Source of the DNA: Verrucomicrobiaceae bacterium UBA1938
GTDB lineage: Bacteria; Verrucomicrobiota; Verrucomicrobiia; Verrucomicrobiales; Verrucomicrobiaceae
DNA: 64,000 nt
Assembly (NCBI GenBank): GCA_002336895.1
Contig: DDFC01000035.1
Span: forward strand, 7,739-71,738
Direction: 5' to 3'
The notes under the pieces are model-generated. The model did not search any database. It saw only the letters and a program-made list of their open reading frames with translations, and had not been told where the DNA came from. The position numbers and the translations under genes are program-made. Each line of letters opens with the position of its first letter. Positions within the stretch are counted from its first letter, which is position 1. Of the stretch, positions 34,227-46,300 are shown one piece after another.

Positions 34227-34903
34227 AAGCCACCACCTCCCAGCAGGAAAAGCAGCAGCGCATCCTCATCGTGGATGATCATCCCATTTTCCGCAAAGGC
34301 ATCATCATGCTGCTGGAACACGAGGATGACATCGTGATCTACGGGGAGGCGGAAACTGCCGCAGATGCCCTCAGGCAGGTGGAGCGCCATGACTATGATC
34401 TCGTGATCTCTGACATCTCCCTGGAGGAGACCAACGGCATCGAGCTGGTGAAGTCACTCAAGGCGCTCAAGCCCCACCTGCCTGTGCTGGTGCTCTCCAT
34501 GCACGATGAATCCCTCTACGCCGAGCGCGCGCTGCGTGCCGGTGCACGCGGCTACCTCATGAAGCAGGCCCCGCCGGACCAGGTGGTGGCCGCCATCCGG
34601 CAGGTGCTGCGCGGAGAGCTCTACCTCAGCGCCGCCGCCAATCTCCTGATGCTGAACAGCTTCGTCTCCGGCAGGGATCACAGCACCAAAAGCATGGTGG
34701 AAAAGCTCAGCGACCGCGAGCTGGAAATCTTTGAGCTTCTCGGCAAAGGGCGCGGCACCAGCATGATCGCGCATGATCTGCGCCTCAGTGTGAAAACGGT
34801 GGAAGCCCACCGCTCCCACATCAAGGCCAAGCTGGGCATCAGCACCGCCCCCGAGCTGGTGCGCGCCGCCGTGGAGTGGGTGACGCACCAGCAGGCACGC
34901 TGA
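34223..34903 (+). CDS. NarL/FixJ family response regulator
   Basis: 226 residues. The receiver domain (about 12-130) has acidic residues D18-D19, the phospho-acceptor D64 (DLVISDISLE) and K114 (GYLMKQ). A LuxR-type helix-turn-helix lies at about 160-222 (LSDRELEIFELLGKGRGTSM, then SVKTVEAHRSHIKAKLG). It is a DNA-binding regulator phosphorylated by the adjoining kinase, with which it overlaps by four bases. No target is visible, but the neighbouring genes of the cluster are candidates. Confidence 0.95.
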   Translation: MKATTSQQEKQQRILIVDDHPIFRKGIIMLLEHEDDIVIYGEAETAADALRQVERHDYDLVISDISLEETNGIELVKSLKALKPHLPVLVLSMHDESLYAERALRAGARGYLMKQAPPDQVVAAIRQVLRGELYLSAAANLLMLNSFVSGRDHSTKSMVEKLSDRELEIFELLGKGRGTSMIAHDLRLSVKTVEAHRSHIKAKLGISTAPELVRAAVEWVTHQQAR

Positions 34904-34946
34904 GTGCTTGCAGTCCGGGCAATGCGGAGCGAGTGCAGACTCACCC

Positions 34947-36029
34947 ATGCCCGAAAGCGCCCCGCACGATCCATCCCCTGCACTCCAGCCCTGGCTGGTG
35001 AGAGTCCCCGAAATTTTCGAGGGCATTGCAGACGAGGTTTTGCGCACCCTGGGCGCGGCATCCAGCACCCGGCTGGGGCAGGATTATCACCTCATCAAAA
35101 CCTCCACTCCCGCCGCCATCCGTCAGAGCGAAACCGCCAAGTTTGCCCGCTGGAACCTGCCCATGGAGCACACCTGGCCCTGCAACCCTCAGAAGATGGA
35201 GGGCTTCATTGAAAAGGCCGCGCAGACGCTGCTCAGGAAATTTGGCCAGCGCCGCCCGCAGGGCATCTTCATCGGCACGCTGCACCCCACCTCGCCGGAC
35301 AAGTACTACCGCAGTCTGGCCTCCAACCTGCGCGGCCGTGTGCTGCAGCTCTTTCCCAAACTGCCTGCAGACACCGTGGAGGAGCAAAATCCGGAAATGG
35401 AGACCCTTTTCTGCCTGGTGGGTAAAGAGGGACTCTTCTGCGGCATGCAGAGCCCGCGTGCCTGCAATGGCCTCTACCCCGGCGGCAGCAAATACATCGA
35501 CCAGGACGCGCCGGACACCATCAGCCGCGCCGGAGCCAAGATCGCTGAGGCGCTGCACTACCTGCTGCTCTACCGCCCGCCGCTGCCGGAGGGCTGCCAC
35601 TGGATCGAGCTGGGCGCCTGCCCCGGCGGCATGACCTCCGAGCTGCTGGCCCGGAACTTCCGCGTCACGGCCATCGACCGCGCGCCGCTGGACAAGCGCC
35701 TCGCCGGCCGCCCTGGCCTGAAGTTCTTCCTGGAGGACGTGGCCGCCTTCCAGCCCAGAGCAGGCACCTCCTACGACGCCCTTCTGTGCGACATGAACGG
35801 CCCGCCCGAAGAATCCATCGAGCAGGTCATCCGCCTCTCACGCTTTCTGAGGCCCGGCGGGCTGGTCGTCTTCACCCTCAAAGTGCCGCGCATCGACACC
35901 GTGGAGGAGCCCAACGAGCTCTTCCGGCTCATCGTCTCCATGGCCACAGCGGCGGGTCTGCGCCTGTTTGCCCAGACGCACCTGACCTACAACCGGCACG
36001 AGTTCACTCTGCTTCTGGAGCGGGAATAG
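34947..36029 (+). CDS. RlmM-like FtsJ-fold methyltransferase
   Basis: 360 residues from ATG 34947 (MPESAPHDP). The N-terminal half looks like the RNA-recognition part of RlmM. The C-terminal half is an FtsJ-type Rossmann methyltransferase: motif I is ELGACPGGMTSELL, followed by VTAIDRAPLDKRL, YDALLCDMNGPP (catalytic Asp) and LVVFTLKVPR (catalytic Lys). RlmM makes the 2'-O-methyl group on C2498 of E. coli 23S rRNA; this homologue probably modifies rRNA, but the exact target is uncertain. It ends the plus-strand cluster and its last 26 bases overlap the convergent gene 36004-36240. Confidence 0.8.
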   Translation: MPESAPHDPSPALQPWLVRVPEIFEGIADEVLRTLGAASSTRLGQDYHLIKTSTPAAIRQSETAKFARWNLPMEHTWPCNPQKMEGFIEKAAQTLLRKFGQRRPQGIFIGTLHPTSPDKYYRSLASNLRGRVLQLFPKLPADTVEEQNPEMETLFCLVGKEGLFCGMQSPRACNGLYPGGSKYIDQDAPDTISRAGAKIAEALHYLLLYRPPLPEGCHWIELGACPGGMTSELLARNFRVTAIDRAPLDKRLAGRPGLKFFLEDVAAFQPRAGTSYDALLCDMNGPPEESIEQVIRLSRFLRPGGLVVFTLKVPRIDTVEEPNELFRLIVSMATAAGLRLFAQTHLTYNRHEFTLLLERE

Positions 36030-36240
36030 CCTCCGCCTCTGCCTGAGACACACCTCCCGGGCCCAGCAGCTCGGCGCCTTTGATCAGGCGGCAAAACTCC
36101 TTTTTGGTCACCGTGTGCAGCGTGCCCTGCTTGGTGGCGGGGTCCTTCATCGCCTTGTACTCGATGGAGAGACGCGCCCACTTCACGATGCGGTAGTAGT
36201 CCTCCCCCTGCCTCCAGATCTGACCTTGTGCCAACTTCAT
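36004..36240 (-). CDS. Small conserved-looking protein of unknown function
   Basis: 78 residues from ATG 36240 (MKLAQGQIWR). It has a soluble, compact composition: GQIWRQGEDYYRIVKWARLS, then TKQGTLHTVTKKEFCRLIKGAELL. The pattern resembles short uncharacterised proteins of Verrucomicrobiota. The C-terminal 25 residues are Ala/Glu/Pro-rich and overlap the end of the RlmM-like gene. An upstream in-frame start at 36261 is possible. Confidence 0.6.
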   Translation of the reverse strand: MKLAQGQIWRQGEDYYRIVKWARLSIEYKAMKDPATKQGTLHTVTKKEFCRLIKGAELLGPGGVSQAEAEAIPAPEAE

Positions 36241-36589
36241 GTGCTCCCTTAGCCGCATCAAGGCGGTGCGCCATGATAATTTTCGGCCTCCGTCCTTAAG
36301 AGGGCGGAAAACACCTCCTTTAGGCTCTTGGGCGGGCTAAAGCCTCCATAGAACGGGTTTCTTAGCATAAGCGCGCTGCCTGAAATGTCTTAAAACAGTA
36401 AAGTTTTCCAAAATAAATGGTAATTCAGGCTTGAGAGTCGGCTTTACTGTTATTATAATTATAATATACCTGATATGTCATAGACATGACCTGAACCCCT
36501 GTTCTTGAAGGAGATACCCGCACTCGCAGACCAGACCGAAAACACATCCCCCCCCTGCTCCCCTCCTGAAACAGACCAGAAAAACCTGC
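36241..36589. promoter_or_regulatory. AT-rich control region ahead of the PEP-CTERM/giant protein genes, with an inverted repeat
   Basis: About 350 bases with no gene. A perfect 10-bp inverted repeat, AACAGTAAAG at 36394-36403 and CTTTACTGTT at 36442-36451, spans 38 bases. Directly downstream come the palindrome TTATAATTATAA (36453-36464), which could contain a -10 element, and a small dyad ATGTC-ATA-GACAT (36475-36487). The stretch is far richer in A/T than its surroundings. It is the likely control region for transcription of 36590-55862. Confidence 0.55.
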
Positions 36590-37297
36590 ATGAAAACGTC
36601 CTACAAACTCCCCAAACTCCTCTGCCTGGCGCTGGTGCTGGCATGGACTCAAGGCACCCAGGCCAGCTCGGTTTTCTGGGGCAGCGCCTTCAACGACAAT
36701 CTCTTCGACAGCAACGGTGTTGCGTTGGACGCCACCTACAGCTTCGAGATTGGCACCTTCGGCACGTTCGTCCCGACCTACCAGAACGTGGACCAGTGGG
36801 CGGCCAACTGGCACGTCATTGACCGCGCCTATGACCCCGACCTGAACGGCTGGAACAGCACGGAGCAGTTCTTCGGCGGCACGGTGGACTTCGACATGAG
36901 CGGGCAGTCCAGCTCCCCGGACGCCAATCCATCAGATGTCTTCTCCCAAGGAGACATCGTTTACCTGTGGGCCTACAATTCAAAGTCGATCGTTCCCTCC
37001 AGTGAATGGGCTCTGCTCGGATACGGGGCCGACCCCGGCAATAGCGGAGACCCCTGGGTCGTGCCCGACCCCTCAGACCCGGTCTCTCCCAACTGGAATC
37101 TGAGTGACGCCCACGACACGATCATGGGTGGGGCCAACGATATTCAGGGTCCCGGCACTTACTCCGCCAATCCGGGAGTCTTCAGTCTGCAGACCGCCGT
37201 GGTGCCTGAGCCCGGCTCAGCCCTGCTGCTCTTCGCAGCCGCCGCCACTCACCTGATCCGCCGTGCCCGCCGCCTGAACCGCTCGACCCTGCTTTGA
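36590..37297 (+). CDS. PEP-CTERM sorting domain protein, upstream partner of the giant protein
   Basis: 235 residues. A signal peptide (KLLCLALVLAWTQGTQA, cleavage before SSVFW) and a full C-terminal PEP-CTERM signal (VVPEPGSALLLFAAAATHLI followed by RRARR) are present. The body has the opening SSVFWGSAFNDNLFDSNG and many aromatic and Asp residues, similar to other exosortase substrates without an assigned function. It is expected to be processed by an exosortase and exposed on the surface or in the matrix. The giant gene begins 10 bases after its stop, so the two are almost certainly cotranscribed. Confidence 0.9.
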   Translation: MKTSYKLPKLLCLALVLAWTQGTQASSVFWGSAFNDNLFDSNGVALDATYSFEIGTFGTFVPTYQNVDQWAANWHVIDRAYDPDLNGWNSTEQFFGGTVDFDMSGQSSSPDANPSDVFSQGDIVYLWAYNSKSIVPSSEWALLGYGADPGNSGDPWVVPDPSDPVSPNWNLSDAHDTIMGGANDIQGPGTYSANPGVFSLQTAVVPEPGSALLLFAAAATHLIRRARRLNRSTLL

Positions 37298-37307
37298 AAA
37301 GCACCCC

Positions 37308-40300
37308 ATGAGGGAATCCGCATCACGATTGCACCACCTGACGTGCCGCCTCACAGCGGCGCGTCTGCTCGTTTTCATGAGCAGCGTGCTGCTGGCGGCG
37401 GCCACGACTGCCAGTGCAGCCACGGATTTCAGCGACTACTCTGTCTTCACCAGCGCCAGCAGCACCACAGTCAGTTCCATCAAAATCGGGCCCACCACAG
37501 ACAGTGAAACCTCGATCACGGCGAACACCACGGCCACGGGCGATGACACCACGGGCAGCGATGACGAAGACGGCGTCACCTTGCCGTCCAGCATCGTGGC
37601 GGGCACTTCCGGCTCACTGACCATCAACGTCACCAACAGCAGCGGTGCCACGGTGTACCTGAACGTCTGGATTGACTTCAACCGCAACGGCGTGCTGACA
37701 GACTCAGGCGAGCAGGTGGCCTCCAACACCACCATCACCAACGGAACATCCGCAGCCAACAAGACCGTGAACTTCACGGTGCCCGCCACGGCCTCCATCG
37801 GCACGGCGGGTGTCCGCGTGCGTCTGACCTCCACCAGCAGCCCGACTTCCACGGGACTCAAGGGCAACGGCGAGGTGGAGGACCACCTCATCACCATCGC
37901 GTGCCCCGCGGTCACGCTGAGCCCCGCCACTCTGACCACTCCCACTGCGGGCACCGCGTATTCTCAAACCATCACAGCTTCAGGATCTTCCACCACCTTC
38001 AGTTATGCCGTCACTTCGGGCACACTGCCCGCAGGACTTTCCCTGGGCACAAACGGCGTGCTTTCGGGCACCGCCACCAGCACTTCCGCAGCCACGTTCA
38101 CCGTCACAGCCACGGGTGCAAACTCCTGCTCGGGGTCACAGACCTACACGGTGACGCCTGTGTGCCCCGACATAAACCTCAGTCCCTCCACGATTTCAAA
38201 TGCGACCGCCGGCACCAGTTTCAGCCAGACCTTCACCTCCTCAGGCGGCACCTCATCCTACAGCTATGCAGTGACCAGCGGCACGCTTCCCACCGGCCTC
38301 AGCCTCAGCTCCTCGGGTGTGCTCAGCGGCACGCCGACGGCCAGCAACGGCGCCGGCACCAGCATCACCATCGAGTCCACCGACGCCTACGGCTGCAAGG
38401 GCTCGCAGAACTACTCCCTGCAGGTCTGCCCGGCCGTCGCGATCAGCCCCGCCACCCTTCCCGCCACCAGCGTCAACGCCCCCTACACCCAGAGCGTGTC
38501 CGCTTCAGGCGGAGCCACCCCGTACACCTATGCCATAGCCAGTGGCAGCCTGCCCTCAGGCCTGACGCTGAGCACGAGCACCGGTCTCATCAACGGCACC
38601 GTCACCGGCACGAATTCGTCCACATTCACCGTCAGCGCCTCGGATGCCAACGGCTGCGTGGCCACCCGCAGCTACACGCTGACCCCGCCCACGACGGACT
38701 ATGGGGACTTTGCCAGCTTCGGCACTGTCAGCAGCAGCTACAATTCCAACCTCAGGCTCGGGGCGGTGCTGGACACCGAGTCCGCCGCGACCACCAACTC
38801 CACCGCCACCGGGGATGACATCACAGGAGCAGACGACGAAGACGGCGTGACCATTCCTTCCTACTTCGTGCAGGGCACCTCAGGCAGCATGACGGTGAAC
38901 GTGACCAACACCACGGGCGCAACGGCCTACCTGAACGCCTGGATCGACTACAACAACAACGGCGTGCTCACCGACAGCGGCGAGCAGGTGGCCACCAACA
39001 CCACCATCGCCACCGGCACTTCTGGAGTCAACAGGACCATCACCTTCACCGTTCCGGCCACTGCGACACAAGCCACCGTGGGCGTGCGCGTGCGCTTCAC
39101 CTCCACCAGCTCCCCGGGCTCCACCGGCGCCAGTGGAAACGGTGAGGTGGAGGACTACGTAGTCAGCATCCTTCCCGCCACGGATTTTGGCGATGACTCT
39201 TCCTTTGCCATCGCAGGCAGCACGCTCTCCACCTCTCTCAAAATGGGCTCGCAGGTGGACAGTGAATCCTCCGGCCTGGCCAATGCGGCCGCCACAGGCG
39301 ATGACACCAGCGGAGTGGATGATGAAGATGGGGTTACGCTTCCTGCCTCTGTCATCCAAGGACAGTCCGGCGTCAGTGTGAGTGTGAACGTCACCAACTC
39401 CACCGGAGCCGACGCCTTCCTCAACGGCTGGATCGATTTTAACAACAACGGCATCCTCACCGACCCAGGTGAGCAGATCGTGGTGAACGATGTGGTGTCC
39501 ACCGGCACCAGCAACGCCAGCAGATCCTTCACCTTCACCGTCCCTGCTTCGGCGGCCTCAGGCGCCATCGGCGTGCGCTTCAGGCTCACCTCCATCGCCT
39601 CCCCGGGCGACAGCGGGATCTCCGGCACCGGCGAGGTGGAGGACTACGCGCTCACCGTGGTGCCCGCCTCCGATCACGGCGACTTTTCATCCTTTGCAGA
39701 TGCCAGCAGCTACAACTCTCCCGACCTCGTCATGGGGGATCTGGAAGACACGGAGATCACCGCGGTGACAAATCTCGCGGCCACAGGAGACGACATCACC
39801 AACATCGCGGACGAGGACGGTGTGACCCTGCAGGCCATTCTGGTGCAGGGGCAGGCCGGTGTGGCTGTGACGGTCAAGCTGACCAACACCAGCGGCGCGC
39901 CTGCCTATCTGAACGGCTGGCTGGACTTCAATAAAAACGGCGTGCTCACGGATACGGACGAGCAGGTGATCTCCAGCATCGTTGTGGATGATGGCACCGT
40001 GGGCGACTACCAGACCTTCTACTTTGACGTGCCCAGCACCGCCTCACTGGGCTCCGTGGGCGCGCGCTTCCGCCTGTCGTCCACAGCCTCTCCCGGCCCC
40101 ACCGGTGCCAGCGGCTACGGGGAAGTGGAAGACTACACCACGACCATCGTGGCTCCATCGTCCAACTTCAGGGACTACTTCTACACCATCCGCAACGCGA
40201 ACAACCACTTCTACCTGGATGAGATCTCGGTGTACAACCCGAACTCCTCCTCCCCCACGGTCTCTGTCACCCCCGGCATTCTGGACCTCAACACCGCCTC

Positions 40301-43300
40301 CCCCGGCTTCAACACCAGCTCCACGGACGCGATGATGAACGGCCTGGCTCTGGACTGGCTGAACCGCCGCTTTTACTGGCTGGCCACCTCCACAGCATCC
40401 AACGGCTACAATGCGTATCTCTACACGGCCGCCTATGACAACGTGAGCAAGACCTGGAGCTACCAGCTGGTGACCGGCTCGACGCTTTCCAACATCCCCC
40501 TGAATTCGGGCACGCCCGTCTCGGCCTCCGCCAGCTCCGGCGCCTTCCCCCGTGCGGCTTTCTACGCCGGTGAATACTACGCGGGCGGGCAGCTCAGCAA
40601 CAACGTGGCCGTCTGGCACCTGAATCCCAACGGCACCTCCCTGGCCTCCCCCGCCATCACGGACTACACCTCCTTCTTCCATCTCAGCCAGACTTTCAAC
40701 GGAGGCGACTTCGTCATCCGCCCGCAGGACGGCCTGCTGGTGACCTCCACGGTGATCAACAACGCCAACACGCTCTTCAATCAATACATCAGCGACGGCA
40801 CCGATGCCTCCGGCAGCGCGGCCACCACGGTCAACTTTGACTCACAGATCCCCTACTCCAGCAATAGCTCCGTGCAGATCGCGGGCGTGGGCGGTGTGTC
40901 ACGACTCTACGCCCTCGGCTCTGCGGGCACCAACATCTACCGCATCGACAACTACGACACCTCCTCTCCCAAGTCGGTCAAAGTCGGCCCGCTGCCCACA
41001 GCCACCTACACCGACCTTTCAGAAGGCATCTCCTCCTCCGTCACCTCCCTGGGGGTGAAGGGGATCGTTTACAACGACACCAATGGGCTGGGAGACGGCA
41101 TCCTCAACGGCACGGGCACCAATGCAGGCGGCACCCTCTACGCCATGCTGGTGGATGGATCTGGCAATCTGGTGGACTCCTTCCCGGTGAAGAGTGACGG
41201 CACCTTCATCCTCGGCGGCGCATCTGCCAACACCACGTACAAGGTGGTGCTCAGCACCTCCTATGGCAGTCTGGGCTCCACCGCGCCCGCCGCAGCACTG
41301 CCCGTCGGCTGGCTGAATGCGGGAGAGTTCCTCGGTTCCGGCGCCGGCAGCGACGGCACCGTCGATGGCAGGCTCACCGTCACCGTCGGCAGCGCGGGGG
41401 TCGTCAATGCCACCTTCGGCCTCTCGCAGACCCTGAGCATCGGCGACACGGTGTGGAATGACGTCAACAACAACGGCCTGCTCGACAGCGGGGAAAGCGG
41501 CATCGGCAGTGTGACGGTGCAGCTGTGGAGCCCCGGCACGGACAATGCCATCGGCGGCACAGGCGGTGCGGCGGACACTCTGCTCTCCACCACCACCACG
41601 GACGGCACAGGGGCCTACAGCTTTGCGGGCCTCGTCGCTGGAAAATACTTTGTCACCGTCACACCTCCGACGATGTACTCCTTTGTCAGCAGCACGGTGG
41701 CCGGGGACAATGGAGCGGACTACGACAACAACGGCTCACAACCCGGTGGCCGTGCCACCACGGTGTACAGTCCCATCGTTACTCTGGCCCAGGCCACGGA
41801 GCCCGGCACCACCGGTGGCGGCAACTATGATTACACCATCGACTTCGGCCTGCTGACGGCCTACGACTACGGTGACTACTCCAGCTTTGGCACCGCAGGC
41901 AGCGCCCTGGTCAGCAACCTTTTCATCGGAACTCTGACGGATGCTGAATACTCCGCCGTGACCAACACCGCCGCCACGGGAGACGACATCACCGGCGTGG
42001 ATGACGAAGATGGTGTGACGCTGCCCGCCGCCCTCGTCCAGGGCACCTCCGGCACACTGACCGTGACGGTGACCAACACCAGCGGCGCCACCGCCTTCCT
42101 GAATGCCTGGGTGGACTACAACGGCAACGGCGTGCTCACCGACTCCGGAGAGCAGGTGGCCAGCAACATCATCATCGCCAACGGCACCAATGCCGCCAGC
42201 CGCAACATCAGCTTCACCGTGCCTGCGGGTGCCACCACCGGCACTGCGGGAGTACGCGTGCGCCTCAGCTCTGTCAGCACTCCCGGCTCCATCGGAACAT
42301 CAGGCAACGGGGAAGTGGAGGACAATGTGGTCAGCATCTGCCCGGTCATCACTCTGTCTCCGGCCACCGCATCTGCCGCAGCAGTGGGCAGCGCCTATTC
42401 GCAGACCATCACCGCCAGCGGCGGCACCGCGCCCTACACCTATACGGTGTCCGGCGGCACGCTGCCTGCCTGGGCCACGCTTTCGTCCGCCGGCGTGCTC
42501 AGCGGCACGCCCACCACCACGGCCTCGGCCACCTTCACTGTGAAGGCCACTGACTCCAAAGGCTGCTCCAGCACGGTGGGCTACACCATCACTCCCGTCT
42601 GCTCCACGGTCACCATAGCCCAGAGCTCGCTGCCGCAAGGCACGATGGGCGCAGCCTACTCCACCACACTCACTGCAGGCGGCGGCCTGGCACCGTATGG
42701 CTCATGGAGCATCACCAGCGGCACGCTGCCTGCCGGCCTCTCGCTGACGCCAGCCTCTGGCGTCATCAGCGGCACGCCCACGGCCACAGCCTCCCCTGCC
42801 AGCACGCTGACCGTGCGTGTGGTGGATGCCAATGGCTGCCCTGGCACGCAGAATGTCACGCTGCAGATCTGCCCGGTGGTCACGCTTTCCCCCGCCACCC
42901 TGCCCTCCGCCACCGTGGGCACGGCCTACTCGCAGACGGTCGCCGCCAGCGGTGGTGCCGCGCCCTACACCTATACCGTGTCCAGCGGCACACTCCCCAC
43001 CTGGGCCACGCTGACTTCTGCGGGTGTGCTCAGCGGCACACCCAACAGCACCACGGCAGCAACGTTTACGGTCAAAGCCACGGACGCCAATGGCTGCGCG
43101 GGCACTCTGAGCTACACCCTCACTCCGGTCTGCCCCACCATCACCATCGGTCAATCCTCGCTGCCGCAGGGCACGGTGGGCACCGCCTACTCGACGACTC
43201 TCAGCGCCACAGGCGGCACCTCTCCCTACGGCACCTGGGTGCTCACCAGCGGCACTCTGCCTTCCGGTCTCACGCTCAATGCCGGCACCGGCGTCATCAG

Positions 43301-46300
43301 CGGCACACCCACCGCCTCGGCTTCTCCCTCCACCACGCTGACCGTGCGGGTGAATGACACCTACGGCTGCCAGAGCACGAAATCCATGACCCTGCAGATC
43401 TGCCCGGTGGTCACGATTTCACCCGCCACTCTTCCCACGGCCACGGTGGGCACAGCATTCATTCAGAACATCACGGCCACTGGTGGCTCCGGCCCCTATG
43501 CCTACACGGTCTCCAGCGGCACGCTGCCATCCTGGGCCACGCTGACATCCTCGGGCACGCTCAGCGGCACGCCCAACAGCACCACACCCGCCACCTTCAC
43601 CGTCAAATCCACAGACGCCAACGGCTGCGCCGCCACACAGAGCTACACACTCGCTCCCGTTTGCCCCCCGATTACGATTGCCCAGTCGGCACTGCCCCAG
43701 GGCACGGTGGGCACCGCCTACACGACCACCCTCAGCGCCAGCGGCGGCACCGCCCCCTACGGCACCTGGACGATCACCAGCGGCGCTCTGCCCGCCGGGC
43801 TCACGCTGAATGCCAGCACAGGCGTCATCAGCGGCACGCCCACGGCCACCGCCTCTCCGGCCACCACGCTGACCGTGCGCGTGAATGACACCTACGGCTG
43901 CCAGGGCTCCAAATCCATCACGCTGCAGATCTGCCCGGTGGTCACGATTTCACCCACCACCCCCGCCACGGGCATGGTGGGCACCGCTTATTCGCAGACC
44001 TTCACCGCCAGCGGCGGCACCTCTCCCTACACCTTTGCCGTGGCCAGCGGCACGCTGCCTGCGGGGCTGAGCCTCAACGCCACCTCCGGCGTGGTCAGCG
44101 GCACTCCCACCGCGCAGATCAGCAGCAATGTGACGCTGCGCGCCACAGATGCCAATGGCTGCGCGGGCACCCAGGCCGTCACCTTTGCCATCAGCTGCCC
44201 GGTCATCAGCGTCACACCTGCTGCCCTGCCCTCAGGCACGGTGGGCACGGCCTACTCTCAGACTCTCAGCGCCAGCGGCGGCTCCTCCTCCTACACTTAC
44301 TCGGTCAGCACCGGCACGCTGCCATCAGGCCTCTCCCTCAATGCGAGCACAGGCGTCATCAGCGGCACTCCCTCCACCAGCAACGGCGCGGGCTCAAACT
44401 TCACCATCAGCGCCACGGACAGCTTCAACTGCGCCGGCACCAGGAGCTACACCCTGCAGATCTGCCCGGTCATCACAGTGCAGCCATCCTCGCTGACGAC
44501 TCCCACCGTCGGCACCGCCTACTCTCAGACCATCACCTCCGTCAACGGCGCATCTCCCTTCACCTATTCGATCTCCAGCGGTGCGCTCCCCTCCTGGGCC
44601 GCGCTGACCTCTGCTGGCGTGCTCAGCGGCACGCCCAACAGCACCGCCTCCGCCACCTTCACGGTCAAATCGACCGATGCCAATGGCTGCCAGGGCACCA
44701 TCAGCTACACCCTCACCCCGGTCTGCCCCACCATCAGCATCACCCAGTCCTCGCTGCCCAAGGCCACGGTGGGCACCGCCTACTCCACCACGCTGACCGC
44801 CACGGGCGGCACCGCTCCTTACAGCTCCTGGACGCTCACCAGCGGCACGCTGCCCGCAGGTCTCACGCTCAATGCCAGCACCGGTGTCATCAGCGGCACG
44901 CCCACCGCTTCCGCCTCCCCGGCCACCACTCTCACCTTCCGCGCCAGCGACACCTACGGCTGCCAGGGCTCCAAATCCATCACCTTCCAGGTCTGTCCGG
45001 CCATCGCCATCAGCCCCTCCACTCTGCCCGGCGGCACCATCAACTCCGCCTACTCGCAGACGATCTCCGCCAGCGGTGGCGTGACTCCGTATGTCTTTGC
45101 GGTTTCCAGCGGAACCCTGCCAGCCGGCCTCACGCTCAACACCAGCACCGGCGTCATCAGCGGCACGCCCACCTCCGTCGCTTCCACCACCTTCGTCATC
45201 TCCGCCACAGATGCCAACGCATGCGCGGTGACTCAAAGCTACACCGTCTCCCCTGCCCCGGACACGGACTACGGCGACTACAGCCTCTTTGGCAGCGTGG
45301 GCAGCCGCATGAACTCCACTCTGCGCATCGGCGCCACCACCGATGCCGAAGCCTCCGCCACCACCAACACCGCCGCCACGGGGGACGACATCACGGGCAT
45401 CGATGACGAAGACGGCGTCACCATCGCCTCCAGCATCACGCAGGGCGCTGCGGCCTCCATGACCGTGAGCGTCACCAACACCAGCGGCGCCTCGGCCTAC
45501 CTCAATGTGTGGATCGACTTCAATGGCAACGGCGTGCTCACCGACTCTGGCGAGCAGATCGCCACCAATACGGTCATCACCACCGGCACCACGGACAGCG
45601 TGCGCACCATCAACTTCTTCACGCCCGTGAATGCGACGCTGGGCACGACAGGCGTGCGCACGCGCCTCACCTCCACCAGCAGCCCGGGCGCCACAGGCAC
45701 CAGCGGCAATGGTGAAGTGGAGGACTTTGTGACCACCATCACTGCGCCGACCACGGACTTTGGCGACTTCTCCCTCTTTGCAGATGCCTCCAGCACCGGC
45801 AGCACCAGCCTGCGCATCGGCGCCCTGGTGGACCTCGAAGGCACCTCCACCCTGAATGCGGCCGCCACGGGGGACGACATCACCAATCAGGACGACGAAG
45901 ACGGCGTCACCTTCCCCTCCATGACCGCAGGCCAGCCGATCACCCTGCCGGTGACCGTGACCAACACCACAGGGGCCACGGCCTACCTGAATGCGTGGAT
46001 CGACTTCAACAACAACGGCGTGCTCACCGATGCGGGCGAACAGATCGGCACCAATGTGAGCGTGGCCACCGGCCTGACCAACAGCACGGTGAATCTCAAC
46101 TTCACCGTCCCCACCAATGCCGTGACGGCAGCCGCCACCATCGGCACGCGCTTCCGCCTCACCAGCGTGACCAGCCCCGGCCCCACCGGAGCCGCAGGCA
46201 CAGGCGAAGTGGAAGACCACGGCGTGACCATCCTGGCCCCACTCACCGACTTTGGTGACTTCAGCGGCGCACCCACCGTCTCCAACACCGCCAGCACCAA

